Shown in pieces: positions 40,965 to 49,454 of a stretch of DNA of 64,000 nucleotides. Below the pieces are notes generated by a model that saw only the letters and a program-made list of their open reading frames with translations, was not told the origin of the DNA and ran no database searches. How positions within the stretch are numbered: position 1 is the stretch's first letter; the number at the start of each line of letters is the position of its first letter. Origin of the DNA: Actinomycetes bacterium (GTDB lineage: Bacteria; Actinomycetota; Actinomycetes; Actinomycetales; Dermatophilaceae); contig JAEZWF010000018.1 of NCBI GenBank assembly GCA_023420415.1, positions 62,001 to 126,000 of the forward strand, in the 5' to 3' direction. Position numbers and translations under genes: made by a program.

Positions 40965-41575
40965 CCGCAGCGGACCGCACGGCGGCCCTGAGCAGGACGA
41001 CGTCGGAGTCGAGCGTCGAGCTCGAGCTCAACCTCGACGGCACCGGCCAGTCCGACATCGACACGGGGGTGCGGTTCTACGACCACATGCTCGCCTCGCT
41101 CGCGAAGCACTCGCTCATCGACCTGCGGGTCAAGGCCACCGGTGACGTCGACGTCGACGCGCACCACACGGTCGAGGACGTCGCGATCGTGCTCGGCGAC
41201 GCACTGCGCGAGGCGCTCGGCGACAAGAGCGGAATCGCCCGGTTCGGTGACGCGACCGTGCCGCTGGACGAGGCGCTCGCCCAGGCTGTCGTCGACGTGG
41301 CCGGCCGCCCCTATGTCGTGCACACCGGCGAGCCCGACGGCCAGCAGTACGTCCTCATCGGTGGCCACTTCACCGGGTCCATGACCCGGCACGTCTGGGA
41401 GTCGCTGGCCGGCCGGGCGGGCATCGCCCTGCACGTGCGCGTGCTGTCCGGACGCGACCCGCACCACATCGTCGAGGCGCAGTTCAAGGCCGTGGCGCGT
41501 GCCCTGCGCGCCGCCGTGGCACGCGACGAGCGAGTCGTCGGGGTGCCCAGCGCGAAGGGCAGCCTCTCCACGTGA
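40961..41575 (+). CDS. hisB: Imidazoleglycerol-phosphate dehydratase
   Basis: The 204-residue protein is the monofunctional dehydratase without the phosphatase domain, as usual in actinobacteria. It has DIDTGVRFYDHMLASLAKHS, the metal motif DAHHTVEDVAI and, near the end, GRDPHHIVEAQFKA. It makes imidazole-acetol phosphate. The GTG start overlaps hisC, and its stop overlaps the next gene. Confidence 0.95.
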   Translation: MTAADRTAALSRTTSESSVELELNLDGTGQSDIDTGVRFYDHMLASLAKHSLIDLRVKATGDVDVDAHHTVEDVAIVLGDALREALGDKSGIARFGDATVPLDEALAQAVVDVAGRPYVVHTGEPDGQQYVLIGGHFTGSMTRHVWESLAGRAGIALHVRVLSGRDPHHIVEAQFKAVARALRAAVARDERVVGVPSAKGSLST

Positions 41576-42195
41576 ACGAGCGGTGGCAGCCGGCGCAGTC
41601 GCGCGGGCTGCTCCTGGTGCCCGGCGAGCCCGCGCCCGCGCAGGCCTGGGTCCGCACCGGGCTCGTCGCCTGCCAGGTCGTCGACCGCGGGCGTTGGACG
41701 GCACTGGTCCCCGTCGAGGACCGCTCGCGCGCCCAAGAGCCTTACGACGACGCCGCGACGGTGCTCGTCTCGCGGCCCCTGCCGCGCAAGCTGCGCCCGG
41801 CCCTGGGGGTGCTGCACGTCGACCACCGCGCCGCCGTGGTCGTGCAGCCCGCCGGGATGCGGCACCAACCGCGCTGGCTGGTGTGGGAGCCCGGTGCAGG
41901 TCACGTGCGCACGCCCGGCCTCGACCTCGCGACCCCGGACGACCTCGCCGAGACGGCCGGCCGACCCGGTGCGGCGCGCGACGTGGCGCAGGTCGTCACC
42001 GACCGGTCCGGCGACGCCGTGCGCCTGCTCACCGACCTGCTGACCGTGCTGGGCCTTCCCGGCGCCGACCTGCTCGGCCGGCACACCGGGCTGCGCGGTC
42101 AGGTCGTGGCGCCCACCGCCCAGGCCGTCGAGCGGTTCGACGTCCGGATGGCCGAGATCGCCCGGCACCACCGCGAGCTGGAGGACAACACGTGA
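41572..42195 (+). CDS. Unknown protein embedded in the his operon (207 aa)
   Basis: I do not recognise a family. The protein is soluble, with an N-terminal beta-rich half (GLLLVPGEPAPAQAWVRTGLV, TALVPVEDRS) containing YDDAATVLVSRPLPRKLRP. A helical C-terminal half contains RLLTDLLTVLGLPGADLL. There are no Cys clusters or nucleotide motifs. It overlaps hisB and hisH by 4 bases on each side, so it is coupled and made in step with them. Related unknown proteins may sit in the same place in close relatives, which was not checked. Confidence 0.7.
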   Translation: MNERWQPAQSRGLLLVPGEPAPAQAWVRTGLVACQVVDRGRWTALVPVEDRSRAQEPYDDAATVLVSRPLPRKLRPALGVLHVDHRAAVVVQPAGMRHQPRWLVWEPGAGHVRTPGLDLATPDDLAETAGRPGAARDVAQVVTDRSGDAVRLLTDLLTVLGLPGADLLGRHTGLRGQVVAPTAQAVERFDVRMAEIARHHRELEDNT

Positions 42196-42839
42196 GCCGA
42201 GCCAACCCGCGGGTGGTCGTCCTCGACTACGGCAGTGGCAACGTGCACTCGGCCGTGCGCGCGCTCGAGCACGTCGGTGCGCAGGTGCAGCTGACCGCGG
42301 ACCGCACGCTGGCCCAGGACGCGGACGGCCTGTTCGTGCCCGGCGTCGGCAACTTCCACGCCTGCATGCGTGGGCTCCGGGCGGCCGACGGCCCACGCAT
42401 CATCGAGACCCGGCTGGCCGGCGGACGCCCGGTGCTCGGTGTCTGCGTCGGCATGCAGGTCATGTTCGACGGCTCCGACGAGCCGAGCGACGCACCGGTC
42501 GACGGGCTGGGCGAGTGGCCGGGCCAAGTCGCGCGCCTGGCCGCGGACGTCGTCCCCCACATGGGCTGGTCACCGCTGGAGGTGGCCGAGGGGTCGCGGC
42601 TGTTCGCCGGCGTCGAGGGGGAGCGCTTCTACTTCGTGCACTCGTATGCCGCGCCGCGGTGGACGCTCGAGGCCACCGGGCCCTTTGAGGTCGTCGCGCC
42701 GTTGGTGACGTGGGCGGAGCACGGCGACCGTTTCGTCGCGGCCGTCGAGAACGGGCCGCTCGCCGCCACCCAGTTCCACCCCGAGAAGTCCGGCGAGGCC
42801 GGCCTCACCCTCCTCGAGAACTGGGTGCGGTCACTGTGA
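42192..42839 (+). CDS. hisH: Imidazole glycerol phosphate synthase, glutaminase subunit
   Basis: The 215-residue class I amidotransferase has LDYGSGNVHSAVRALE at the start, the nucleophile Cys in VLGVCVGMQVMF, and the His/Glu pair in TQFHPEKSGEAG. It supplies ammonia to HisF for the imidazole ring. HisF itself is not in this window. The GTG start overlaps the unknown gene upstream. Confidence 0.95.
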   Translation: MSRANPRVVVLDYGSGNVHSAVRALEHVGAQVQLTADRTLAQDADGLFVPGVGNFHACMRGLRAADGPRIIETRLAGGRPVLGVCVGMQVMFDGSDEPSDAPVDGLGEWPGQVARLAADVVPHMGWSPLEVAEGSRLFAGVEGERFYFVHSYAAPRWTLEATGPFEVVAPLVTWAEHGDRFVAAVENGPLAATQFHPEKSGEAGLTLLENWVRSL

Positions 42840-42883
42840 CGAGCGCCCGCCACACCTCGATCTCCGCAACGGAAGGACACCCG

Positions 42884-43621
42884 ATGACCGACCAGCCGAG
42901 GCTGGAGCTGCTCCCCGCCGTCGACGTGCAGGACGGCCGCGCCGTCCAGCTGGTGCAGGGCGTCGCCGGCAGCGGCGGCGAGTTCGGCGACCCGTGGGAG
43001 GCCGCGCTGGCCTGGCAGGAGCAGGGCGCGCAGTGGCTGCACCTCGTCGACCTCGACGCGGCATTCGGCCGGGGCTCCAACCGTGAGCTGCTCGCCTCCA
43101 TCGTCGGGCGCCTCGACCTCCAGGTGGAGATGAGCGGCGGCATCCGCGACGCCGAGTCGCTCGAGGCCGCACTCGCGACCGGCTGCCGACGGGTCAACCT
43201 CGGCACCGCCGCCCTGGAGGACCCCGACTGGACCGCGTCCGCCATCGCCGAGCACGGCGACCGGGTGGCGGTCGGGCTCGACGTGCGCGGTACGACGCTG
43301 GCCGCGCGCGGCTGGACCCAGGAGGGCGGCGACCTCTGGGAGACCCTGGAGCGGCTGGACCGCGAGGGCTGCGAGCGCTACGTCGTCACCGACGTCAACA
43401 AGGACGGCATGCTCAAGGGGCCCAACCTCGACCTGCTGCGCGACGTCTGCGCCCGCACCGACCGCCCGGTCGTGGCGTCCGGTGGTGTCTCGACGCTGGA
43501 GGACATCGCGGCGATCCGTGGCCTGGTGCCCGATGGCGTCGAGGGTGCGATCGTCGGCTCGGCGCTCTACCGCGGGGCGTTCACGCTGCCGCAGGCGCTC
43601 GACGTGGCAGGCCGGCCGTGA
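42884..43621 (+). CDS. priA: Phosphoribosyl isomerase A (bifunctional HisA/TrpF)
   Basis: The 245-residue TIM barrel has LELLPAVDVQDG with catalytic Asp, VQLVQGVAGS, LHLVDLDAAFG, SGGIRDAESL, VNLGTAALED, GLDVRGTTLAARGW and VTDVNKDGML with the second Asp, then VASGGVSTLED. This matches actinobacterial PriA, which acts in both histidine and tryptophan synthesis. The ATG at 42,884 with GGAAGGA upstream is preferred. A GTG at 42,836 overlapping the hisH stop would add 16 residues. Confidence 0.93.
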   Translation: MTDQPRLELLPAVDVQDGRAVQLVQGVAGSGGEFGDPWEAALAWQEQGAQWLHLVDLDAAFGRGSNRELLASIVGRLDLQVEMSGGIRDAESLEAALATGCRRVNLGTAALEDPDWTASAIAEHGDRVAVGLDVRGTTLAARGWTQEGGDLWETLERLDREGCERYVVTDVNKDGMLKGPNLDLLRDVCARTDRPVVASGGVSTLEDIAAIRGLVPDGVEGAIVGSALYRGAFTLPQALDVAGRP

Positions 43622-44340
43622 CCGGCGGTCACGACTCGGCCGGCATCCCCTTCGGGGGCCGTGAGCTGACCGGCACCGGCTTCGACGGTGACACCGGCTC
43701 CGCCGATGCGGCGCTCGAGGCGGCCCTCTCCGACCCGGCCGACGAGCGCGCGCTCATGACAGCCGTCGCGGCGGCACGGTTCATCGTGCCCATCGTCGCC
43801 GAGCCGGCCGAGGTCGACGACAGCGGCGAGCTCGCCGTCGAGAAGCAGACCGACATGGCCGCGGTCACCCTCGTCGCACCTGACGGCACGCGCGCGCTGC
43901 CCGTGTTCACCTCGGTCGCGGCGCTGGCCACCTGGGACCCGGCAGCCCGTCCCGTGCCGGTCACCGCCGCGCGGGCCGCGCAGGCGGCCGTGTCCGAGCG
44001 CTGCGACGTCATGGTGGTCGACGTGGCCGGTCCCCGCACGGTCGCGCTGCGGCCGAGCATGGTGTGGGCGCTGGCGCAGCAACGCGACTGGCTGCCCGCC
44101 CACGAGGACGTCGTCGTCGAGCGCGCGGTCGAGTCGGCCACACGCGAACGCGAGGAGGTCGCGGCATACGCCATCGAGGGCGGGGCCCCGGGCGAAGGCG
44201 TGCTGCGAGTCGTCCTCGAGCTGCGCCCCGGGCTCACGTCCGAGCAGGTGCAGGAGGTCGCGACCTCGGTGGGCGAGCGGCTCGCCACCGACGGCGAGGT
44301 CCGCGCTCGCATCGACGGGCTGGCGTTCTCGATCCGCTGA
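43618..44340 (+). CDS. SseB-family protein
   Basis: The 240-residue protein carries the SseB N-terminal domain (~25-130): LEAALSDPADERALMTAVAAARFIVPIV and a later ALPVFTSVAALATWDP. Its function is unknown, although it is widely conserved near the his operon in actinobacteria. The C-terminal half has an enhancin-like alpha/beta look without motifs. The GTG start overlaps the priA stop, so it is coupled to the operon. A short GCTGAC/GTCAGC hairpin spans its stop and that of the convergent gene. Confidence 0.75.
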   Translation: MTGGHDSAGIPFGGRELTGTGFDGDTGSADAALEAALSDPADERALMTAVAAARFIVPIVAEPAEVDDSGELAVEKQTDMAAVTLVAPDGTRALPVFTSVAALATWDPAARPVPVTAARAAQAAVSERCDVMVVDVAGPRTVALRPSMVWALAQQRDWLPAHEDVVVERAVESATREREEVAAYAIEGGAPGEGVLRVVLELRPGLTSEQVQEVATSVGERLATDGEVRARIDGLAFSIR

Positions 44341-44346
44341 CGCGGG

Positions 44347-44676
44347 TCAGCCGTGTGGCGGCGCCAGCTCGGTCACCGTCACGACCGCCGACACCGGCAG
44401 CGGCGCATAGAGATGGGGAAAGACCTCGCCGGTCTCGGGGTTGCCGACCTCGCGGACGGGCGGCGCGGGCAGCAGATCCTCGTCGATCTCCAACAGCAGC
44501 AACGGTTTCGTGACGTCGGCGTAGAAACGACGGCGGACCGCGGGCCACTGCTGCGCGGTCGAGCAGTGGATGAAACCCTCCTCGGCCAGGGTGCGCCCAC
44601 GGGTCGACTGGTCGTAGCTGCCGGACTGCTGGGCCGCGGCCCAGTGGGGCGACTCGGCGAGGTGATAGATCGTCAC
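44347..44676 (-). CDS. DUF952 domain-containing protein
   Basis: The 109-residue protein matches DUF952: TIYHLAESPHWAAAQQSG, then LAEEGFIHCSTAQQ and a C-terminal FPHLYAPL. The His and Ser/Cys positions suggest a small transferase-like fold (ADP-ribosyltransferase-like has been proposed), but function is unknown. The GTG start lies 6 bases after TACCCT, whose TAC comes from an octamer copy, so the message is likely leaderless. Confidence 0.8.
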   Translation of the reverse strand: MTIYHLAESPHWAAAQQSGSYDQSTRGRTLAEEGFIHCSTAQQWPAVRRRFYADVTKPLLLLEIDEDLLPAPPVREVGNPETGEVFPHLYAPLPVSAVVTVTELAPPHG

Positions 44677-44746
44677 GAGCGCAGGGTATGCCGGGTGGTC
44701 GCCGGGGCGTCCGGGGCACCGTCCCGGTGTCAGGGGTGAAACCCGG

Positions 44747-46024
44747 ATGACTGGTGTCGGTGCGCAGTGCCACAGTGGGTGGGTGCTGTCCCGCTACCGC
44801 CGCGTCCTCGCGATCCCCGCCGTCCGTCGGGCTCTGGTGCTCGGGCTGCTGGTGCGGATGCCGATCTTCGCCGGTGGTGTCGTCATCACCCTGCACGTCG
44901 TGAGCCACCTCGGCCGGTCCTATGGTGCCGCCGGCCTCGTGTCGGCGGCCGCGACCATCGCCATCGCGATCAGCGGCCCGTGGCGCGGGCGGCTGCTCGA
45001 CCGGATGGGTCTGCGGCGCGTGGTCGTGCCGTCGATCGTCGTCGCCGCGGTGTGCTGGTCGATCGCGCCGTTCGTGCCGTACTGGTGGCTGCTCGGGCTC
45101 GCGGCGCTGGCCGGGCTGTTCGTCATCCCGTCGTTCTCGATCATCCGGCAGGCGATCATCGCCGCGGTCCCCGAGGACGACCGGCGCACCGCCATCTCGC
45201 TGGACTCGGTGGCCGTCGAGCTGTCGTTCATGATCGGCCCTGCGGCGGGGGTGTGGGCCGCGACGGTGTGGTCCACCGACTGGGTCCTGTTCACCATCGA
45301 GATGCTCGGCGTCGCCGCCGGCATACTCCTGTGGGTCGTCGACCCCGCCCTGCACGAGGCGCCCGACGAGACGGCGGACGCCACCGAGGTGCCCGCTGCC
45401 GAGGTGCCTCGGTCGGCGTGGTTCCGGCCAGGCCTCGTCGTGGTGCTGCTCGGCGCGGCGGCCACGACCTTCGTCCTCGGCGGCACCGACATCGGTGTCG
45501 TGGCGGCGCTGCGCGACTTCGACGCCCAGCCCTCGATCGGGTTGGTGCTCGCGGTCTGGGGCTTCGGGTCCCTGCTGGGCGGGCTCGTCTACGGCGGCCT
45601 GCACCGGTCGGTCAACGCCTTCTGGCTGCTCGCCGGTCTCGGCCTGGTGACGTTGCCGATGGCGTTCGCGGTCAACCCACTCACCCTGGCGCTGCTGGCG
45701 TTCGTGGCCGGACTGTTCTGCGCCCCGACCATCACCGCGACGATCGACCAGGTCAGCCGGATGGTCCCGGCCAGCGCCCGCGGCGAGGCCATGGGCTGGC
45801 ACGGGTCGTCGATGACCGCGGGCATGGCCGTCGGCGCGCCGGCCGCCGGGTTCGCCATCGACCACCAGGGCTGGCCGGCGGGGTTCGTGGCGGTGGCCCT
45901 GGCCGGTCTCGTGGTGGCGCTGGTGGGCGCGCTCGGCACCTCGACCCGGGCGCGCACCCGTCGCGCGCGGGCCGCGGACACGGGTGCGCAGACGGATGCG
46001 CCGCAAGCCGTGGTCGGTGGATAG
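44747..46024 (+). CDS. MFS transporter
   Basis: The protein is about 425 residues with twelve hydrophobic helices, an MFS loop GPWRGRLLDRMGLRRV after helix 2 and a second-half counterpart. It has no visible substrate hint. The C-terminus is Arg-rich. Two starts are possible: ATG 44,747 with AGGGGTGA upstream, or GTG 44,783, which gives the more usual beginning LSRYRRVLAIPAVRRAL. The next gene begins 9 bases after the stop but seems to have its own -10 box. Confidence 0.8.
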   Translation: MTGVGAQCHSGWVLSRYRRVLAIPAVRRALVLGLLVRMPIFAGGVVITLHVVSHLGRSYGAAGLVSAAATIAIAISGPWRGRLLDRMGLRRVVVPSIVVAAVCWSIAPFVPYWWLLGLAALAGLFVIPSFSIIRQAIIAAVPEDDRRTAISLDSVAVELSFMIGPAAGVWAATVWSTDWVLFTIEMLGVAAGILLWVVDPALHEAPDETADATEVPAAEVPRSAWFRPGLVVVLLGAAATTFVLGGTDIGVVAALRDFDAQPSIGLVLAVWGFGSLLGGLVYGGLHRSVNAFWLLAGLGLVTLPMAFAVNPLTLALLAFVAGLFCAPTITATIDQVSRMVPASARGEAMGWHGSSMTAGMAVGAPAAGFAIDHQGWPAGFVAVALAGLVVALVGALGTSTRARTRRARAADTGAQTDAPQAVVGG

Positions 46025-46033
46025 CCTCCCGCC

Positions 46034-46780
46034 GTGCACACCAACGAGTTCGGGCAGCCGGTCGGCCGACCCGTCGCCGGCTGGACGCCGCGCCCGCCGT
46101 TCGCACCCGTCGTCCTCACGGGCCGGACCTGCCGGCTGGAGCCGGCCGGTCCGCAGCACACTGACCGTCTGCACCAGGCGCTCGACGTCGACAGCGACCC
46201 GGTCATCTGGGCCTACTACCCGCAGGGTCCGTATGCCGACCCCGCGGCGTTGGGTGCGTGGGTGGCCGACCTCGACCGGTCACCCACGAGCGCACCGTTC
46301 GCCATCCTCGACCCCGACGGTCGCGCGCTCGGCATCGCGAGCTACCTGCGGATCGACCCTCCCAACGGGTCGATCGAGGTCGGCGGCATCGTCATGTCGT
46401 CGGCCCTGCAGCGCACCACGGCGTCGACCGAGGCGATGTACCTCATGATGCGCCACGTCTTCGATGACCTCGGCTACCGCCGCTACGAGTGGAAGTGCGA
46501 CTCGACGAACGCCCCGTCGCGTCGTGCCGCCGGCCGCCTCGGCTTCAGCTACGAGGGCACCTTCCGCAACGCCGTCGTCTACCGCGGCCGCAACCGCGAC
46601 ACCGACTGGTACTCCATCACCGACGACGAGTGGCCGGCGATCCGCGCCGAGCTGGAGCGCTGGCTCGACCCCCGCAACTTCGACGCCGACGGCACCCAGC
46701 GCACGCGTCTGGACACCGCCGCCGCGCTGGGTGGTCCACGCCCCGTCTCACCCCAGGACGTCTCAGCCCAGGACCGCTGA
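46034..46780 (+). CDS. GNAT acetyltransferase (RimJ/RimL-like)
   Basis: The 248-residue protein has the RimJ/RimL pattern: LTGRTCRLEPAGPQHTDRL, VGGIVMSSALQRTTASTEA for the acetyl-CoA site, and CDSTNAPSRRAAGRLGFSYEG followed by the Tyr-containing end WYSITDDEW. It should acetylate a protein N-terminus or small amine. The GTG at 46,034 lies 6 bases after TAGCCT (leaderless). The substrate is unknown. Confidence 0.83.
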   Translation: MHTNEFGQPVGRPVAGWTPRPPFAPVVLTGRTCRLEPAGPQHTDRLHQALDVDSDPVIWAYYPQGPYADPAALGAWVADLDRSPTSAPFAILDPDGRALGIASYLRIDPPNGSIEVGGIVMSSALQRTTASTEAMYLMMRHVFDDLGYRRYEWKCDSTNAPSRRAAGRLGFSYEGTFRNAVVYRGRNRDTDWYSITDDEWPAIRAELERWLDPRNFDADGTQRTRLDTAAALGGPRPVSPQDVSAQDR

Positions 46781-46848
46781 ACGGGCTCCGCCACCTGCCG
46801 GAGGCGCCGGACGCCGCATCCCGGGATCGTCAGGGGTGGAGGTGGGTC

Positions 46849-47478
46849 GTGTCATTCATCGAGCCGGCGAGAGCAGTGCCCAAGGACCCCGCGGTGGAGC
46901 AGCTGTATGCCGCGGAGCGCCAGTCGTGGGGGTACCTGCCCAACTATGCGGAGCTGTTCAGCCACGAGCCGGCGGTCATGGCCGCGTGGCGCCAGCTGGT
47001 GGGGTCGATCCGGGGCTCCATGGACCGGCGCCGCTTCGAGCTGGTCACGCTGGCCGCGGCCCAGGCGCGCGGCTCGAGCTACTGCTCGCTGGCCCACGGC
47101 AAGTTCCTCGCCGACCTCTTCCACACCCCGGACGAGGTCGCAGGGCTCGCCGGTGCCGATCGGCCCGACCCGGCCGACGAGCTCGACCTGGCGCTGATGG
47201 AGTACGCCCGCCACGTCGCCCTCGACCCCGCGAGCGTGACCCGGGCGGAGGTCGACCGGCTGCGCACCCTCGGGCTGGGCGACCGCGACATCTTCCTCGT
47301 CGCCGCGGCAGTCGCTGCGCGGTGCTTCTTCGCCACGCTCCTGGACGGCCTCGGCGCCGAGCCGGACGCCGAGCTGGGCGCCCTGCCCGAGCCGATGCGC
47401 TCGGCCCTGACCGTCGGGCGCCCGATCGCCGGGCAGGCTCAGACGACCGAGCCGGTGAGCTTCTCGCCCGGTCCCTGA
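46849..47478 (+). CDS. AhpD-like (carboxymuconolactone decarboxylase family) protein
   Basis: The 209-residue protein has the AhpD fold pattern with YLPNYAELFSHEPAVMAAW and the motif E64...SSYC79-SLAH83. AhpD uses Cys-x2-Cys-x3-His; the first Cys is Ser76 here, so only one redox Cys and the His remain. Related peroxidase-related proteins often show this loss. It may act on peroxides or another substrate. GTG 46,849 follows GGAGGTG. It overlaps the convergent DUF1844 gene by 40 bases. Confidence 0.75.
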   Translation: MSFIEPARAVPKDPAVEQLYAAERQSWGYLPNYAELFSHEPAVMAAWRQLVGSIRGSMDRRRFELVTLAAAQARGSSYCSLAHGKFLADLFHTPDEVAGLAGADRPDPADELDLALMEYARHVALDPASVTRAEVDRLRTLGLGDRDIFLVAAAVAARCFFATLLDGLGAEPDAELGALPEPMRSALTVGRPIAGQAQTTEPVSFSPGP

Positions 47479-47807
47479 CCGGGCGGGTCGGGCACGACCG
47501 ACGCCTCACGGAAGGCCAGCTGCAGCGACTTCAGGCCGTCGCGCAGGGGAGCGGCGTGCTGGCTGCCCAGGTCGGGGGCGGATGCGGTGACCAGACCGGC
47601 CAGGGCGGTGATCAGCCGCCGGGCCTCGTCGAGGTCGAGGTGGTCCTGCGCGTCCGGCCCCTCGGCCAGCCCGCACTTGACGGCCGCGGCCGACATGAGG
47701 TGGATGGCGGCGGTCGTGATGACCTCGACGGCGGGCACCTCGGCGATGTCTCGCGCGGCGGATGCTGCCTCGTCCGAGGGCAGGGGATTGGGTGATTGCG
47801 TGCTCAC
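47439..47807 (-). CDS. DUF1844 family protein
   Basis: The 122-residue protein matches DUF1844: VEVITTAAIHLMSAAAVKCGL, then HLDLDEARRLITALAGLVTAS and a C-terminal helix. The family is commonly encoded beside infC in actinobacteria, but its role is unknown. It is divergent from infC across a 274-base gap and convergent with the AhpD-like gene. Confidence 0.85.
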   Translation of the reverse strand: MSTQSPNPLPSDEAASAARDIAEVPAVEVITTAAIHLMSAAAVKCGLAEGPDAQDHLDLDEARRLITALAGLVTASAPDLGSQHAAPLRDGLKSLQLAFREASVVPDPPGQGPGEKLTGSVV

Positions 47808-47936
47808 ACTGCTACCCTTTCAGATCGACCGGCCGCGCCCTCGGGTGCGGTGTGCAAGTGAAGCAGCACCTGCTTCCACCCGCGTCGACCGCCAGCTCCA
47901 CAGGTCGCCGGGTTCGGTGAGGAAACGCAATGGTGA

Positions 47937-47966
47937 GTATGCCGCGGGGTCAGCCACGCGGCATAC
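47937..47966. repeat. Inverted pair of octamers forming a hairpin upstream of infC
   Basis: GTATGCCGCG (47,937-47,946) and CGCGGCATAC (47,957-47,966) form a perfect 10-bp stem over a 10-base loop. Both arms contain the dispersed octamer. It sits in the 274-base gap (47,808-48,081) between the DUF1844 gene and infC. The rest of that gap is presumably the infC leader, and no other clear feature is seen there. Confidence 0.7.
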
Positions 47967-48081
47967 CGGCAGCACGCGACCCTCACGACGGATCAGGTGA
48001 GGCTTCCCACGCAACGGCGACGGGGAGCCTTTTCTCGTTGCTGCGGCCACTGACCAGTTCGCCAGCACAAGGAGACACACC

Positions 48082-48693
48082 ATCAGCGAGCCTCGCATCA
48101 ACGACCGCATCCGAGTCCCGGAAGTGCGGTTGGTTGGCCCCAACGGAGAGCAGGTCGGCATCGTCCGCGTCGAGGACGCGCTGCGACTGGCTGCCGAGGC
48201 TGACCTCGACCTCGTCGAGGTGGCCCCGATGGCCAAGCCTCCGGTCGCCAAGCTCATGGACTTCGGCAAGTTCAAGTACGAAGCCGCCATGAAGGCGCGG
48301 GAAGCACGCAAGAACCAGGTCAACACGGTCATCAAGGAGATCAAGCTCCGCCCCAAGATCGACCCGCACGACTACGGCACCAAGAAGGGCCACGTCGAGC
48401 GGTTCCTCAAGGGCGGTGACAAGGTCAAGGTGACGATCATGTTCCGCGGCCGCGAGCAGTCCCGCCCCGAGCTGGGCTTCCGGCTGCTGCAGCGCCTCGC
48501 CGAGGACGTCATCGAGCTCGGCACCGTCGAGTCGGCCCCCAAGCAGGACGGCCGCAACATGATCATGGTGCTGGCCCCGACGAAGAAGAAGTCCGAGGCC
48601 AAGGCCGAGCAGCGCCGCGCGCGCAACACCGGCGACAAGGCGGCCGAGGGCGCAGCCCCCGCCGAGCAGCCCGCCGAGGACAGCGCCGGCTGA
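48082..48693 (+). CDS. infC: Translation initiation factor IF-3, ATC start codon
   Basis: The 203-residue protein has the IF-3 N-domain (RINDRIRVPEVRLVGPNGEQ, then RVEDALRLAAEADLDLVEV), linker (SYEAAMKAREARKNQ-type) and C-domain (KPKIDPHDYGTKKGHV region, FRGREQSRPELG). The conserved N-terminus begins only if ATC at 48,082 is the start. It has AAGGAG 7 bases upstream, and no ATG/GTG lies between. A GTG at 48,124 would delete the first 14 conserved residues. Non-standard AUU/AUC starts let IF-3 limit its own synthesis. It leads infC-rpmI-rplT. Confidence 0.93.
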   Translation: MSEPRINDRIRVPEVRLVGPNGEQVGIVRVEDALRLAAEADLDLVEVAPMAKPPVAKLMDFGKFKYEAAMKAREARKNQVNTVIKEIKLRPKIDPHDYGTKKGHVERFLKGGDKVKVTIMFRGREQSRPELGFRLLQRLAEDVIELGTVESAPKQDGRNMIMVLAPTKKKSEAKAEQRRARNTGDKAAEGAAPAEQPAEDSAG

Positions 48694-48771
48694 CCGGACG
48701 CAGCACCCAGCACGACACCAGCACCACCACCCACGACGGCCCGCCGTCAGACACGAAGGAGATCGGCAGCC

Positions 48772-48966
48772 ATGCCGAAGAACAAGACGCACTCGGGCGC
48801 CAAGAAGCGCTTCCGGATCACCGGCAAGGGCAAGGTCATGCGCGAGCAGACCAATGGTCGCCACCTGCTCGAGCACAAGTCCTCGAAGTACATGCGCTCG
48901 ATCGCGAACGACGTCGAGGTCGCCAAGGCGGACGCCAAGAAGGTCAAGAAGCTCCTCGGCCGCTGA
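48772..48966 (+). CDS. rpmI: 50S ribosomal protein bL35
   Basis: The 64-residue basic protein matches bL35 throughout: PKNKTHSGAKKRFRITGKGK and HLLEHKSSKYMRS. It is an assembly protein of the large subunit. GGAGAT lies before the ATG. It stands between infC and rplT in the standard order. Confidence 0.97.
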   Translation: MPKNKTHSGAKKRFRITGKGKVMREQTNGRHLLEHKSSKYMRSIANDVEVAKADAKKVKKLLGR

Positions 48967-49044
48967 GCCGAGCCCACCCACCAGCAGCACCGGGCTCAGC
49001 ACAGCAGCAGCCTCCGGTCGTACAACCAAGCAAGGAGAACTCAC

Positions 49045-49422
49045 GTGGCACGCGTGAAGCGGGCGGTCAACGCCCAGAAGAAGCGCCGGGTCGTCCTCGA
49101 GCGCGCCAGCGGCTACCGCGGGCAGCGCTCGCGCCTCTACCGCAAGGCCAAGGAGCAGGTCACCCACTCCCTCGGCTACAGCTACCGGGACCGTCGCGCC
49201 AAGAAGGGTGACTTCCGTCGCCTGTGGATCCAGCGCATCAACGCCGGCGCCCGCGCCAACGGCATGACCTACAACCGGTTCATCCAGGGCCTCAAGGCCG
49301 CGGAGATCGAGGTCGACCGTCGCATGCTCGCCGAGCTCGCCGTCAACGACGAGGCCGCCTTCGCCGCGCTCGTCGAGGTCGCCAAGGCCAACGTGCCGGC
49401 GACCGCCGACGCCAGCGCCTGA
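49045..49422 (+). CDS. rplT: 50S ribosomal protein bL20
   Basis: The 125-residue protein matches bL20: ARVKRAVNAQKKRRVVLERA, GYRGQRSRLYRKAKEQ and NAGARANGMTYNRFIQGL. It binds 23S rRNA early in assembly and can repress its own operon. A GTG start at 49,045 has AAGGAG 8 bases upstream. It ends the infC-rpmI-rplT operon, and the methyltransferase follows after 32 bases. Confidence 0.97.
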   Translation: MARVKRAVNAQKKRRVVLERASGYRGQRSRLYRKAKEQVTHSLGYSYRDRRAKKGDFRRLWIQRINAGARANGMTYNRFIQGLKAAEIEVDRRMLAELAVNDEAAFAALVEVAKANVPATADASA

Positions 49423-49454
49423 GCGCAGACCATTCCACGAACGCCGGGTCTCCC

